A stretch of DNA of 64,000 nucleotides, taken from positions 1 through 64,000 of the forward strand of contig JAIXWI010000009.1 of the NCBI GenBank assembly GCA_027491355.1. The letters are read 5' to 3'. Numbering within the stretch: the stretch's first letter is position 1; every line of letters starts with the position of its first letter. Both the position numbers and the translations under genes were made by a program. The DNA comes from Bacteroidota bacterium. GTDB taxonomy: Bacteria > Bacteroidota > Bacteroidia > UKL13-3. This document shows positions 9,304 through 17,681 of this stretch, piece after piece. The notes under the pieces are model-generated. The model had not been told where the DNA came from. It searched no databases and was given only the letters and a program-made list of their open reading frames with translations.

Positions 9304-11145
9304 ATGTGTGGAATTGTTGCTTATATAGGCCATCAAGAGGCTTGTCCAATTATATTAAAGGGTTTAAAACGCCTAGAGTACCGAGGCTATGACAGTGCCG
9401 GAATTGCATTGTTAGACAATGAAAAAAACTTGAAAGTTTACAAAAAAACTGGTAAAGTAGTTGACCTTGAAAACGAAATAGGAAGCAAAGATATTAAAGC
9501 CTCTACGGGTATGGGACATACGCGTTGGGCAACGCATGGTGCTCCAAACGATAAAAATGCTCATCCACACCTTTCAGGAAATGCTGAGTTTGCCATTATA
9601 CACAATGGAATCATTGAAAACTATGCATCCCTCAAGGCAATGCTTATACAAAAAGGGCACACTTTCAGTAGTGAAACAGATACTGAAGTGTTGATTCATT
9701 TGATTGAAGAAGTATACCAACACAATGATGTAACCTTTGAAGAGGCCGTTAGGATGTCTTTGACCCAAGTAATAGGTGCTTATGCAATAGTCATACTTTC
9801 TAAAAGCAATCCCAATTATTTAATAGGCGCTAAAAAGGGAAGTCCTATGGTTATTGGTGTTGGTAAAGGTGAACACTTTATAGCCAGCGATGCCACTCCC
9901 ATAGTTGAATATACCAGAAATGTCATTTATTTGAACGACGGAGAAGTGGCCATTATTGATGGCGAACAACTTACCATTAAAACCATTGACAATACACTCA
10001 AAACACCTTTCATTACTGAAATAGAATTTAACCTTGAGAACATTGAAAAAGGTGGTTACGAACATTTCATGCTTAAAGAAATTTTTGAGCAACCAAAAAG
10101 TATTTTAGACTCCTTCAGGGGTAGAATCCATCTGAAAGAAGGCCATATCAGCATGGCTGGTGTAAACAAGTTTGAAGACAAACTCAAAAACATAGATAGG
10201 ATCATTATCATTGGGTGCGGCACTTCTTGGCATGCTGGATTGGTTGGTGAATACCTATTAGAAGATTTGGCCAGAATTCCAGTTGAAGTAGAATATGCTT
10301 CAGAATTCAGGTACAGAAACCCGGTTATCAGCGAAAAAGATTTTGTAATTGCTATTTCTCAATCTGGAGAAACTGCAGATACTCTAGCTGCAATTGAACT
10401 AGCAAAATCTAAAGGTGCAACTGTATTTGGCGTTTGTAATGTAGTTGGCTCGAGCATACCAAGGGCAACTCATGCTGGTGCATACACCCATGCTGGTCCA
10501 GAAATTGGTGTAGCATCAACCAAAGCATTCACCGCACAGGTTACCGCACTGATTTTAATTGCACTTTCTGTAGCACAAAAAAGGGGAACCATTTCAAATG
10601 AGCGCATGCGTGAAATTCTCAATGAAATGGAAACCATTCCAGCTAAAATAGAAGCTGTTCTTAAATCAGATGAGTTGATCAAAACATTAGCAGACAGGTA
10701 TAAAGACGCTAAAAACTTCCTCTTTTTAGGAAGGGGTTATGGCTTCCCTGTTGCTTTGGAGGGGGCTTTGAAATTAAAGGAAATATCCTACATACACGCT
10801 GAAGGTTATCCAGCTGCTGAAATGAAGCATGGTCCAATTGCTTTAATTGACGAAGAAATGCCTGTTGTTGTAATTGCCACACAACACAGTAACTACGAAA
10901 AAGTTGTCAGCAATATCCAAGAGGTAAAAGCCCGTAAAGGTAAAATTATAGTGGTTGCTACCGAGGGAGACGAAGAGTTGAAGCACATGGCAGACCACGT
11001 GATTTACATTCCATCTTGTGAAGAAATTATGCTGCCGTTAATTGCAACCATTCCATTGCAATTGCTGTCGTATCATATTGCTGTCATGAGGGGTTGCAAT
11101 GTAGATCAACCTAGAAACTTAGCTAAATCGGTAACGGTGGAGTAA
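9304..11145 (+). CDS. glmS: Glutamine--fructose-6-phosphate aminotransferase (isomerizing)
   Basis: GlmS makes glucosamine-6-phosphate from fructose-6-phosphate and glutamine, feeding peptidoglycan and LPS synthesis. The 613 residues have the usual order: N-terminal glutaminase with Cys2 after Met (CGIVAYIGHQ), then two SIS sugar-isomerase domains (GCGTSWHAG, SQSGETADTLAA; FLGRGYGFPVALEGALKLKE), ending in the conserved ...AKSVTVE. A box TAATTTCG, one mismatch from the -7 consensus, lies only four bases before the ATG, so the transcript may have a very short leader. No glmS ribozyme is seen upstream. The last codons and stop are part of a repeat found again at 12732 (see repeats). Confidence 0.96.
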   Translation: MCGIVAYIGHQEACPIILKGLKRLEYRGYDSAGIALLDNEKNLKVYKKTGKVVDLENEIGSKDIKASTGMGHTRWATHGAPNDKNAHPHLSGNAEFAIIHNGIIENYASLKAMLIQKGHTFSSETDTEVLIHLIEEVYQHNDVTFEEAVRMSLTQVIGAYAIVILSKSNPNYLIGAKKGSPMVIGVGKGEHFIASDATPIVEYTRNVIYLNDGEVAIIDGEQLTIKTIDNTLKTPFITEIEFNLENIEKGGYEHFMLKEIFEQPKSILDSFRGRIHLKEGHISMAGVNKFEDKLKNIDRIIIIGCGTSWHAGLVGEYLLEDLARIPVEVEYASEFRYRNPVISEKDFVIAISQSGETADTLAAIELAKSKGATVFGVCNVVGSSIPRATHAGAYTHAGPEIGVASTKAFTAQVTALILIALSVAQKRGTISNERMREILNEMETIPAKIEAVLKSDELIKTLADRYKDAKNFLFLGRGYGFPVALEGALKLKEISYIHAEGYPAAEMKHGPIALIDEEMPVVVIATQHSNYEKVVSNIQEVKARKGKIIVVATEGDEELKHMADHVIYIPSCEEIMLPLIATIPLQLLSYHIAVMRGCNVDQPRNLAKSVTVE

Positions 11146-11190
11146 TCCTGATACTGGGTTTTTGGTTTTGACCCCAAACCCTTTTCAACG
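11137..11190. repeat. glmS 3'-end repeat, copy 1 (functional gene end)
   Basis: Contains the last codons of glmS and the bases after it. Block GAGTAATCCTGA (11140-11151) and block GGGTTTTTG (11156-11164) are repeated identically at 12735-12746 and 12751-12759, with looser similarity up to a final AACG. The pair brackets the AT-rich lipoprotein gene like attachment-site repeats. Confidence 0.6.
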
Positions 11191-11428
11191 AACACAATTG
11201 GTATCCTAAAATTAACATCCAATTGGTAGGTTTTATTGATACAATCGAATGACAAACTAATATGGTCTACTATTGACCATAGTACTTCTCTTTTTTGTTA
11301 ACAGGCAATTGGTCGTTAACTGAAGTGATGTCCTTAAATCGTTCTATTATTCAAACCAACTAGATTCGTTTCCTATAGTTGACAGATGTGATAAACTAAA
11401 TATATTCGAATTATAACATACTTTTTAG
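11146..11428. other. Non-coding stretch between glmS and the lipoprotein gene
   Basis: No gene is seen. It holds the rest of repeat copy 1, the word CAATTGGT three times (about 11197, 11218 and 11304), and a hairpin at 11261-11281 followed by a T-run. The lipoprotein gene promoter is not clear: TATATTCG near 11400 is one mismatch from TAnnTTTG. Confidence 0.5.
11261..11297 (+). terminator. Possible terminator downstream of glmS
   Basis: A perfect 7-bp stem TATGGTC/GACCATA with a 7-base loop (11261-11281) is followed, nine bases later, by six T residues. The spacing before the T-run is longer than ideal, so this is tentative. Confidence 0.35.
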
Positions 11429-12529
11429 ATGAATAAATTACTATTAATAACGGGAGTAATGTCGATTCTCTTTGGATGCAATTCTGAAAATGATTTCAGT
11501 GAAAATGATTTAGAAAAAGAAAATTTGAAAGGGGAGGTTCTATATATACATGAATCTGAATTGAGTGAGGGTAATGATATACATGAAGAGAGGTATATCG
11601 AATATAATCAATTGGGTTACAAAGTAACCGAATTTGATAATACTTCATGGTCTCAGTGCTTTTATAATAAAAATAAATTAATAAAAGTATTATCTAAAAA
11701 GTTTAGTTATAACACCTCAAGTGAAAGTACTCAATTGTTTCTTTATGATAAAGAAGGACATTTAATTAAAAAGAGAACAACCGACAAAAATAATAAAGCA
11801 GAATCTTATTCTTCATTTTCATATGAAAATAAAAAAATAAGAAAAGAGACAAAAATCGAGAACGGCAAAGAAGTTGGTTATGTAGAATTTTATTACTCAA
11901 AAAATATAGACTCAACAATTCAAAAGGATATTATTAATTTGTCTAAGGTCGAAACTGCAAGATTTGAAGTTATTTCCTTCAATGAAAATGGTCAAAAAAT
12001 AATGTCAAAATCATATTGGTTAGAAAATGGTACCATGAATAACTTATTGATTCAAGAATTTTCATATGATAATTATGGTAATGAAGTCAAAAATATAGTC
12101 ACATTTGATGACCAAGTTACTATATTTGAAATGAAGTATGAATACGATTCACATGGAAACTGGATTAAATGTATTCGAGAGGGGGATGGTAAAATAATTT
12201 GGACTAAAACCAGAAATATATATTACATAAATGACGATATTTCTGATATCAAAAATAAACTTAAACACAATAAGAATGAATTATTCTCCAGAAACAGTCC
12301 AAACCAAAAAAATTTGAATTCGAACAAACAAGTCAAAACAAAAGTTCAACAACATCAAATTGAACAACAATTAGTCAAATGTAAATGGTGTTTAGGAAGA
12401 GGTTTTAAGGAATGTGGATATTGTCGAGGTAGCGGAATACGCACTTCGGGTGGAGGAGAGTGTTTTCAATGTCCACCAAGTGGATTGGTTGAATGTGGTT
12501 TTTGTCGAGGAACAGGTTATCGACAATAA
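11429..12529 (+). CDS. Lipoprotein with YD-repeat-like body and C-terminal DnaJ-type zinc domain
   Basis: The family is not recognised. The 366 residues start with a lipoprotein signal (LLLITGVMSILFGC). Residues about 35-270 are made of short beta-hairpin-like units resembling YD/Rhs-type repeats (YNQLGYKV, YDKEGHLIKK, YDNYGNEV, YDSHGNWIK). A Lys/Asn/Gln-rich linker follows, and then four CxxC pairs at about Cys318/321, 329/332, 345/348 and 356/359; three have the full CxxCxGxG form and one is CxxCxxxG, the layout of the DnaJ Cys-rich zinc domain. No J domain is present. Codons are clearly more A/T-rich than in glmS. It lies between two copies of the glmS gene end, which suggests acquisition. 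Function unknown; binding of unfolded or redox-sensitive partners at the envelope is only a guess. Confidence 0.75.
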   Translation: MNKLLLITGVMSILFGCNSENDFSENDLEKENLKGEVLYIHESELSEGNDIHEERYIEYNQLGYKVTEFDNTSWSQCFYNKNKLIKVLSKKFSYNTSSESTQLFLYDKEGHLIKKRTTDKNNKAESYSSFSYENKKIRKETKIENGKEVGYVEFYYSKNIDSTIQKDIINLSKVETARFEVISFNENGQKIMSKSYWLENGTMNNLLIQEFSYDNYGNEVKNIVTFDDQVTIFEMKYEYDSHGNWIKCIREGDGKIIWTKTRNIYYINDDISDIKNKLKHNKNELFSRNSPNQKNLNSNKQVKTKVQQHQIEQQLVKCKWCLGRGFKECGYCRGSGIRTSGGGECFQCPPSGLVECGFCRGTGYRQ

Positions 12530-12798
12530 ACATTTCAGAATAACTCCATAATAGACTCCCAATTTCTCATGCTGGGTTTTAATCAAATGGTACAGTTCGG
12601 TTTGGTGGAATGAACAAGTTGACATCCAAAGATTCGAAGAGGTAAGTTGTAGATTCAAAACGAGAAATTCACGTTGGGTTTTACTAATTTTGGTGTTGAA
12701 ATTATCCTGCGTGAGTAGAAATTGACATACCGTAGAGTAATCCTGACGCAGGGTTTTTGAGAATACAAACCGGTTTAACGCTTACCATAAAACTTCAA
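12530..12798. other. Non-coding stretch with degenerate glmS-end repeats
   Basis: No gene is supported. Besides copy 2 of the repeat at 12732-12780, two partial look-alikes end in (C/G)TTGGGTTTT or CTGGGTTTT near 12558-12580 and 12664-12682. CCTGCGT at 12706-12712 pairs with ACGCAGG at 12746-12752, which precedes five T residues, giving a possible loose terminator. Confidence 0.45.
12732..12780. repeat. glmS 3'-end repeat, copy 2 (degenerate)
   Basis: Read in the + direction, ACC GTA GAG TAA encodes Thr-Val-Glu-stop, the same as the end of glmS (ACG GTG GAG TAA), with two synonymous differences. The identical 12-base block GAGTAATCCTGA and GGGTTTTTG follow at nearly the same spacing. No other glmS sequence precedes it. 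Confidence 0.55.
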
Positions 12799-13035
12799 TT
12801 ATTCAATTAAATCCAACGCGTGGGCCAAGGCTCTATCCTTGCTGGTAATGGTATTTCCCTCATCATGAGTAGATAAACACACGTGTACTTTGTTGTATTC
12901 GTTAGTCCATTTTGGATGATGGTTCTGCTGCTCAATTTCAACACTTGCTTTCACCATCCATTGAATGGCATCCATGAAAGATTTGAACACAAAAGTTTTA
13001 CTCAGTTCATTGTTGTTTTCGTTCCAGTTATTCAT
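12799..13035 (-). CDS. 4a-hydroxytetrahydrobiopterin dehydratase (pterin carbinolamine dehydratase)
   Basis: This 78-residue protein keeps the diagnostic core HHPKWTNEYNKVHVCLSTHD (residues about 42-61) with the His-His and distal His of the dehydratase site, then the C-terminal ALAHALD helix. The family recycles pterin-4a-carbinolamine formed by aromatic amino acid hydroxylases and can act as a dimerisation cofactor. It is slightly shorter than the usual 95-100 residues, missing part of the N-terminal strand. No hydroxylase gene is in the window. It diverges from the histidine kinase; TACATTTA upstream (13040-13047, minus) is one mismatch from the -7 consensus. Confidence 0.9.
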   Translation of the reverse strand: MNNWNENNNELSKTFVFKSFMDAIQWMVKASVEIEQQNHHPKWTNEYNKVHVCLSTHDEGNTITSKDRALAHALDLIE

Positions 13036-13448
13036 ACCGTAAATGTAGGGTGTTTGAATGACCTTTGAATAAATGCATGAAAATCAGCAACTGTAATGCT
13101 GACTTTTAACCTAGGCATTGTTTAAAAACAGCAGAGTAAAATTTTATAAAGTAACAATTGGTGTTGAACCAAGCAGGTTACCCTATATTCATAGCACCTT
13201 TATACGTTTGAATTCTTCTGACAGTTTTCTTGGAAATAAAAGGACTAGCATATTCTCCAAAGTCACAAAACAGCGGTGGATAAGGCATTTGTTTAACACC
13301 TATTTTTTTTGTTTATTTGGTAATTGGGGAATTCAAAATACCCATTGCAAATAAAGTCTATTGAAAAAAACAGTATCATTTATGTTTGTTGTTGATTTTG
13401 TGGGATTTGATGCCAATAAAAATGTATTAAACTTATTGAATACAAGTT
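13036..13448. other. 413-bp gap between pterin dehydratase and the kinase gene
   Basis: No gene is supported. A 78-codon + frame (13118-13354) and a 36-codon minus frame (13178-13288) resemble nothing and have no initiation signal. A symmetric hairpin sits at 13080-13107. The rest is plain AT-rich sequence that presumably holds the kinase promoter. Confidence 0.5.
13080..13107. terminator. Small bidirectional hairpin with A/T flanks
   Basis: TCAGCA (13084-13089) pairs with TGCTGA (13097-13102) around a 7-base loop, with AAAA on the left and CTTTT on the right. The shape suits a weak bidirectional terminator, but it lies between divergent genes, where no known transcript ends. Confidence 0.35.
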
Positions 13449-15134
13449 ATGTTCAAAGGAATATTCAATAGGCTTTACAGAATCAATATTGGTACCCGAA
13501 CGGCTTTTAGTTTTTTAGCCGTCGTAATTGTATCGCTTTTTTTCTCTGTAGCTGCTCTTTTGTTGCTAGAATACAGTAAAAAAATAGACACTAAAATTTC
13601 CGACAAATACAGGCCTGTTATTTCAGCTCTCAAAGATTATCAAAGTCAAATTGAAACTACCATTTTGCTTAGTTCTGACATCTCATCTCAATACAACGAA
13701 AAAAAGCGGAGAGTACTTACCAAACAACTAGACCGAACTTATAACGAAAAAAAACTTACTGTTATTGGCATGAGCCAAGAAGCAAGTATGGAAGGTATTC
13801 GTTTAAACATCATTGAAATTGATGGCAAGTTCCAAAAAATCATAGAAAAAGAGCGTGCCATACTCGCGCTATTAAAGGGGCCAGATGACTACAATGACAA
13901 AGAAAAACTCAGGGTTGCCAGATTAATCAACGATGAAATAGAAATCATGAACAATCCTTTGAGTGCAAAACTAGAGGAAACCAGTATGGAGGCCATTTAC
14001 ATTTTCAGAAAACTAGAGGCGCAAAAATATGCCAGTTACCGAACCCTCTCCTATTTATTGGTTGTAATGATTGTCATTATCATTGTAGTAAGTATTTTCT
14101 CTATCTATATTACCCAAGAAACCATTATCAAACCCATCAAAGAAATCAGTAGTATTTTAGATGAGTTGAGTGAAGGAAAGGTACTCACTTTTCAATCTGA
14201 GGTTTATAGAAATGATGAAATAGGAACCATGATTGAATCTGCCAAAAAGGTAGCAGCTGGTTTCAAAACAAAAACAGAAGTTGCCAACGCCATTGGAAAA
14301 GGTAATTATTTAATCAATGTGCCACTTCTGAGTAAATCAGACAAGCTTGGAAAAGCATTGGTTGAAATGAGAAACAACCTACAAAAGGCAAAAGAAACAG
14401 AAGAAAAAAGCAGGTTAGAACTACAAGAATATACTGCCATTTTAGAAAAGAAAAATCAAGAGCTTGATCAATTTGCCTATGTAGCATCGCATGATCTTAA
14501 GAGTCCGCTCAGGGGAATTCATAACTTAACCGACTGGATTCAAGAAGAATTAGGAGACAATTTACAGGGTGTAAGTTTGGGCTATTTCAATATGCTTAAA
14601 GGTAGGGTGCAACGAATGGAGAGTTTAATCAATGCGTTATTGAAATACGCCCGTTCTGGCAAAACCCTCACCGAACAGGTTTTGTTATCAAGCAAAGATT
14701 GTATTGTTAATGTTCTCAAAAGAATCAATCCACCCAGCAATACTGCTATTTATTTAGAAGAAACGCTACCAAGTGTATTTGGCAACAAAAAAGATTTTGA
14801 AACAGTTTTGTATGTATTTATCACAAATGCCATCAAACACAATGACAAAACTGAAAAAATAGTAAATATTACTTTTAAAGAACAAGGTTCAGAAATTGCT
14901 TTTTGCATCACAGATAATGGACCTGGAATTGAACAAGAGTTTCATCAAAAAATATTTGGCATTTTCCAAACACTGAACAGAAAAGACGAGGTTGAGAATT
15001 TAGGGGCCGGATTGGCCATTGCAAGAAAAATAATTGTAGAGTATGGTGGTGCTATCTGGCTCGAATCTGAACCAGGTAAAGGATCTTCTTTTTATTTTAC
15101 TTGGCCTAAAGACAATCAAGTTAAATTGGTGTAA
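13449..15134 (+). CDS. Membrane sensor histidine kinase with HAMP domain
   Basis: The 561 residues comprise: TM1 (about 17-40), an extracytoplasmic helical segment (about 41-195) like a four-helix-bundle sensor, TM2 (about 198-220, YLLVVMIVIIIVVSIFSIYI), HAMP (220-275), a coiled coil, HisKA with the phospho-His in YVASHDLKSPLRGIHNL (about His348), and an HATPase domain with N box (NAIKHNDK), DNGPGI, FGIFQTL and GAGLAIARKIIVEYGG. The type resembles phytochrome-like kinases that signal to Rcp1-like single-domain regulators, and such a regulator is the next gene. The ligand is unknown. It is probably expressed with the next two genes as a phosphorelay. Confidence 0.92.
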   Translation: MFKGIFNRLYRINIGTRTAFSFLAVVIVSLFFSVAALLLLEYSKKIDTKISDKYRPVISALKDYQSQIETTILLSSDISSQYNEKKRRVLTKQLDRTYNEKKLTVIGMSQEASMEGIRLNIIEIDGKFQKIIEKERAILALLKGPDDYNDKEKLRVARLINDEIEIMNNPLSAKLEETSMEAIYIFRKLEAQKYASYRTLSYLLVVMIVIIIVVSIFSIYITQETIIKPIKEISSILDELSEGKVLTFQSEVYRNDEIGTMIESAKKVAAGFKTKTEVANAIGKGNYLINVPLLSKSDKLGKALVEMRNNLQKAKETEEKSRLELQEYTAILEKKNQELDQFAYVASHDLKSPLRGIHNLTDWIQEELGDNLQGVSLGYFNMLKGRVQRMESLINALLKYARSGKTLTEQVLLSSKDCIVNVLKRINPPSNTAIYLEETLPSVFGNKKDFETVLYVFITNAIKHNDKTEKIVNITFKEQGSEIAFCITDNGPGIEQEFHQKIFGIFQTLNRKDEVENLGAGLAIARKIIVEYGGAIWLESEPGKGSSFYFTWPKDNQVKLV

Positions 15135-15235
15135 AGCTGAGCTTTTAGATTTAAAAAAAATGTCTGATATTGTTATTTAATTAATGATTTACTGTTACAA
15201 TACTTGTAATAAATTCAATCTTTATTGAAAAAAAT

Positions 15236-15664
15236 ATGAACGAAAAAATCATCAACATCCTGCTCATTGAAGACGATGAAGTGGATGTAATGAATGTGAA
15301 AAGGGCTTTCAAAAAAAACAACATAACCAATCCGCTTGTAGTGGCAAACAATGGCTTGGATGCTTTACAATATTTAAGGAAAACCCAACTTGAAAAGCCA
15401 AGTGAATTGCCAAGAATCATTTTGCTTGATTTAAATATGCCCAAAATGGGTGGGATTGAATTTTTAAAGGAGCTTAGACACGATGAGCATCTCAAAAATT
15501 TAAGTGTATTTATTATGACAACTTCAAATGAAGATAGAGATAAAATAGATGCTTATAACTTAAATGTTGCCGGCTATATTCTAAAACCTTTAAGCATGGA
15601 CCGCTTTATTGAAGCAGTATCAACCTTGAACAACTATTGGAAACTGTGTGAGTTCCCCGACTAA
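15236..15664 (+). CDS. Rcp1-like single-domain response regulator
   Basis: This 142-residue protein is a lone receiver domain: acidic pair EDDE near residue 12, phospho-acceptor Asp at about 65 (ILLDLNMPKMGGIEFL), Thr/Ser switch (IMTTSNEDRD) and conserved Lys in ILKPLS. There is no output domain, as in Rcp1/CheY-type regulators that pass a phosphate or bind a partner. It lies 101 bases after the membrane kinase and 10 bases before the hybrid kinase, so it probably shuttles phosphate between them or acts by protein contact. Confidence 0.93.
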   Translation: MNEKIINILLIEDDEVDVMNVKRAFKKNNITNPLVVANNGLDALQYLRKTQLEKPSELPRIILLDLNMPKMGGIEFLKELRHDEHLKNLSVFIMTTSNEDRDKIDAYNLNVAGYILKPLSMDRFIEAVSTLNNYWKLCEFPD

Positions 15665-15674
15665 GCTATAAAAA

Positions 15675-17681
15675 ATGTCTGAGCAAGAAAACAAAATAAC
15701 CTATAGAATTTTATTGATAGAAGACGATGAAGTAGACATTCAAAGTTTTCAACGCGCAATAAAGAAAACTGACCTAATTCATAATTTAACTGTTTGTAAC
15801 AATGCTGCTGTAGGTTTAAAAACACTTCAGGAACAGCTTTTTGATTGTGTTTTTTTAGACTATCAATTACCAGGAGAGGATGGACTTCAAGTTTTACTTA
15901 AAATGCGAGAGCTTGATATAAAAACTCCTGTGGCGGTGATGACATCTCATGGTGATGAAAAAATTGCCGTAGAAATGATTAAAAGTGGTGCTTTTGATTA
16001 TTTTACCAAAACCGAAATCAATCCAGATAAAATTTCAAAAGTTGTATTAACTGGTATTCGTTTAAACATTGCTGAAAGACAAAGAATCATTGCTGAAAAA
16101 GAAATCATTGAAAACAACAACAGACTCAATGCAATTTTAGAAAGCACCAAAAACTTAATTTATGCAGTAGACAGAGATTTAAAACTGATCTCTTTTAATT
16201 CTTCTTTCAAAGAAAACATCGAACACCTACTAAAACTTCATGGCATTGTTAAAAGCGATATCAGTCTTACAGATTTACCAATAGCTTATGACAGAAAAAC
16301 CACCATCATTGCCAACGTAAATAGGTGTTTAAAAGGCGAACAATTTCAGGTATTGGAACAAATTAGTTTTAGTAACGCGCTAACAGAAATTCCATGGTAT
16401 GAAACCACTTTCAACCCTATTATCAATGAACACGGAGAAGTAACAGGCGTTGCAATCTTTTCTCAAGATGTTACAGAAAATAAAAAATTCGAGTACGAGC
16501 TTTTAGAGGCAAGAAATGCAGCCATTGCAGCTGCCAAGACAAAATCAGAGTTTTTGTCTAACATGAGTCACGAAATTAGAACCCCAATGAATGCTATCAT
16601 TGGTCTGAGTGAACTTTTACTTGAAGAGGGATATACTGGCAGTACCCTTGAAAATTTAAAATCCATTAAATACTCGGCAGACAATCTACTGGTTATAATC
16701 AATGATATTTTGGACTTTTCTAAAATTGAGGCTGGAAAAATTACGTTCGAATCCATTGATTTTGATATCAGACACCGCATGTCTGAATTAAAGCGAACTT
16801 TTGATTATCGCGCACATGAAAAGGAGCTGGCATTTGATGTAATTGTTGAAGAAGATGTTCCACCGGCTTTAATAGGTGACCCTTACAGGTTGAATCAAAT
16901 TTTATTTAATTTAGTTGGTAATGCATTGAAATTTACTTCATCTGGTAAAGTAACTGTTAGGGTTTCGCTCGAACAAAACACAGGTGCAAATGTTTACATT
17001 AAATTTGAAGTAACTGATTCTGGAATTGGGATACCAAAAGAAAAACAAGACAAAATATTTGAAAGCTTTACCCAAGCAAATACTGATACAACCAGAAAAT
17101 ATGGGGGTACAGGACTTGGTTTGGCTATCACAAAAAATCTCACCCTTTTACAGGGTGGTAGCATCGATTTAATATCAGAAATAGGCAAAGGAACAAGTTT
17201 TTATGTCATCATACCATATTCCTTAGGACACAAAGAAATTATTGAAGACAACCTAAATAAGTTCAACGATGTAGTTCATGATTTATCTAGAGTTAAAATT
17301 TTGTTGGTGGAAGACAATACCATGAACCAATATGTTGCAAAACAGTTTTTCAAGAAATGGAACAACAATGTATTGGTTGCAAACAATGGTGCAGAAGCGA
17401 TTACATATTTACAAGAGCACAACGACATTGACATTGTACTAATGGACTTACAAATGCCCGAAATGAGTGGATTTCAGGCTGCAGAAATTATACGTGCAGA
17501 CCACGATAAAATCAAAAATACAAGCATTCCAATCATCGCGCTTTCTGCAGATGCATTCATAGAAACCAGAAGAAAAGTAATAGAGGCGGGTATGAATGAT
17601 TTTGTAACAAAACCCTTTAAACCTGAAGAATTGTACCACAAAATAATGAAATATACCAGGCCGGAGGCAGCGGTGATATGA
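15675..17681 (+). CDS. Hybrid histidine kinase: REC-PAS-HisKA-HATPase-REC
   Basis: The 668 residues have no membrane segment. Domains: receiver 1 (about 8-130, Asp in CVFLDYQLPGEDG), PAS (about 150-275; IYAVDRDLKLISFNSSF), HisKA with His299 in NMSHEIRTPMNAIIGL, HATPase (about 400-520; NQILFNLVGNALKFT, DSGIGIP, GTGLGLAI) and receiver 2 (about 540-665; VLMDLQMPEMSG, KPF). Receiver 1 is very similar in its opening (LLIEDDEVD) to the stand-alone regulator before it, suggesting duplication. No DNA-binding output is present, so the relay end point is outside this locus. The stop overlaps the following thioesterase start (ATGA). Confidence 0.93.
   Translation: MSEQENKITYRILLIEDDEVDIQSFQRAIKKTDLIHNLTVCNNAAVGLKTLQEQLFDCVFLDYQLPGEDGLQVLLKMRELDIKTPVAVMTSHGDEKIAVEMIKSGAFDYFTKTEINPDKISKVVLTGIRLNIAERQRIIAEKEIIENNNRLNAILESTKNLIYAVDRDLKLISFNSSFKENIEHLLKLHGIVKSDISLTDLPIAYDRKTTIIANVNRCLKGEQFQVLEQISFSNALTEIPWYETTFNPIINEHGEVTGVAIFSQDVTENKKFEYELLEARNAAIAAAKTKSEFLSNMSHEIRTPMNAIIGLSELLLEEGYTGSTLENLKSIKYSADNLLVIINDILDFSKIEAGKITFESIDFDIRHRMSELKRTFDYRAHEKELAFDVIVEEDVPPALIGDPYRLNQILFNLVGNALKFTSSGKVTVRVSLEQNTGANVYIKFEVTDSGIGIPKEKQDKIFESFTQANTDTTRKYGGTGLGLAITKNLTLLQGGSIDLISEIGKGTSFYVIIPYSLGHKEIIEDNLNKFNDVVHDLSRVKILLVEDNTMNQYVAKQFFKKWNNNVLVANNGAEAITYLQEHNDIDIVLMDLQMPEMSGFQAAEIIRADHDKIKNTSIPIIALSADAFIETRRKVIEAGMNDFVTKPFKPEELYHKIMKYTRPEAAVI

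Noticed and set aside
12392-12658. 88-codon minus frame over the end of the lipoprotein gene
   Set aside because: Antisense to the CxxC repeats and spanning non-coding repeats; no family resemblance.
11137-12780. Complete Tn7-like transposon downstream of glmS
   Set aside because: No tns genes or terminal 22-bp repeats are visible; only the target-end duplication and one cargo gene.
13178-13288. 36-codon minus frame (MPYPPLFCDFGEY...)
   Set aside because: Too short and without upstream signal or recognisable family; not enough to call a gene.
13118-13354. 78-codon + frame in the gap before the kinase gene
   Set aside because: Composition and sequence resemble no protein, no initiation signal, and it lies next to a hairpin; treated as non-coding.
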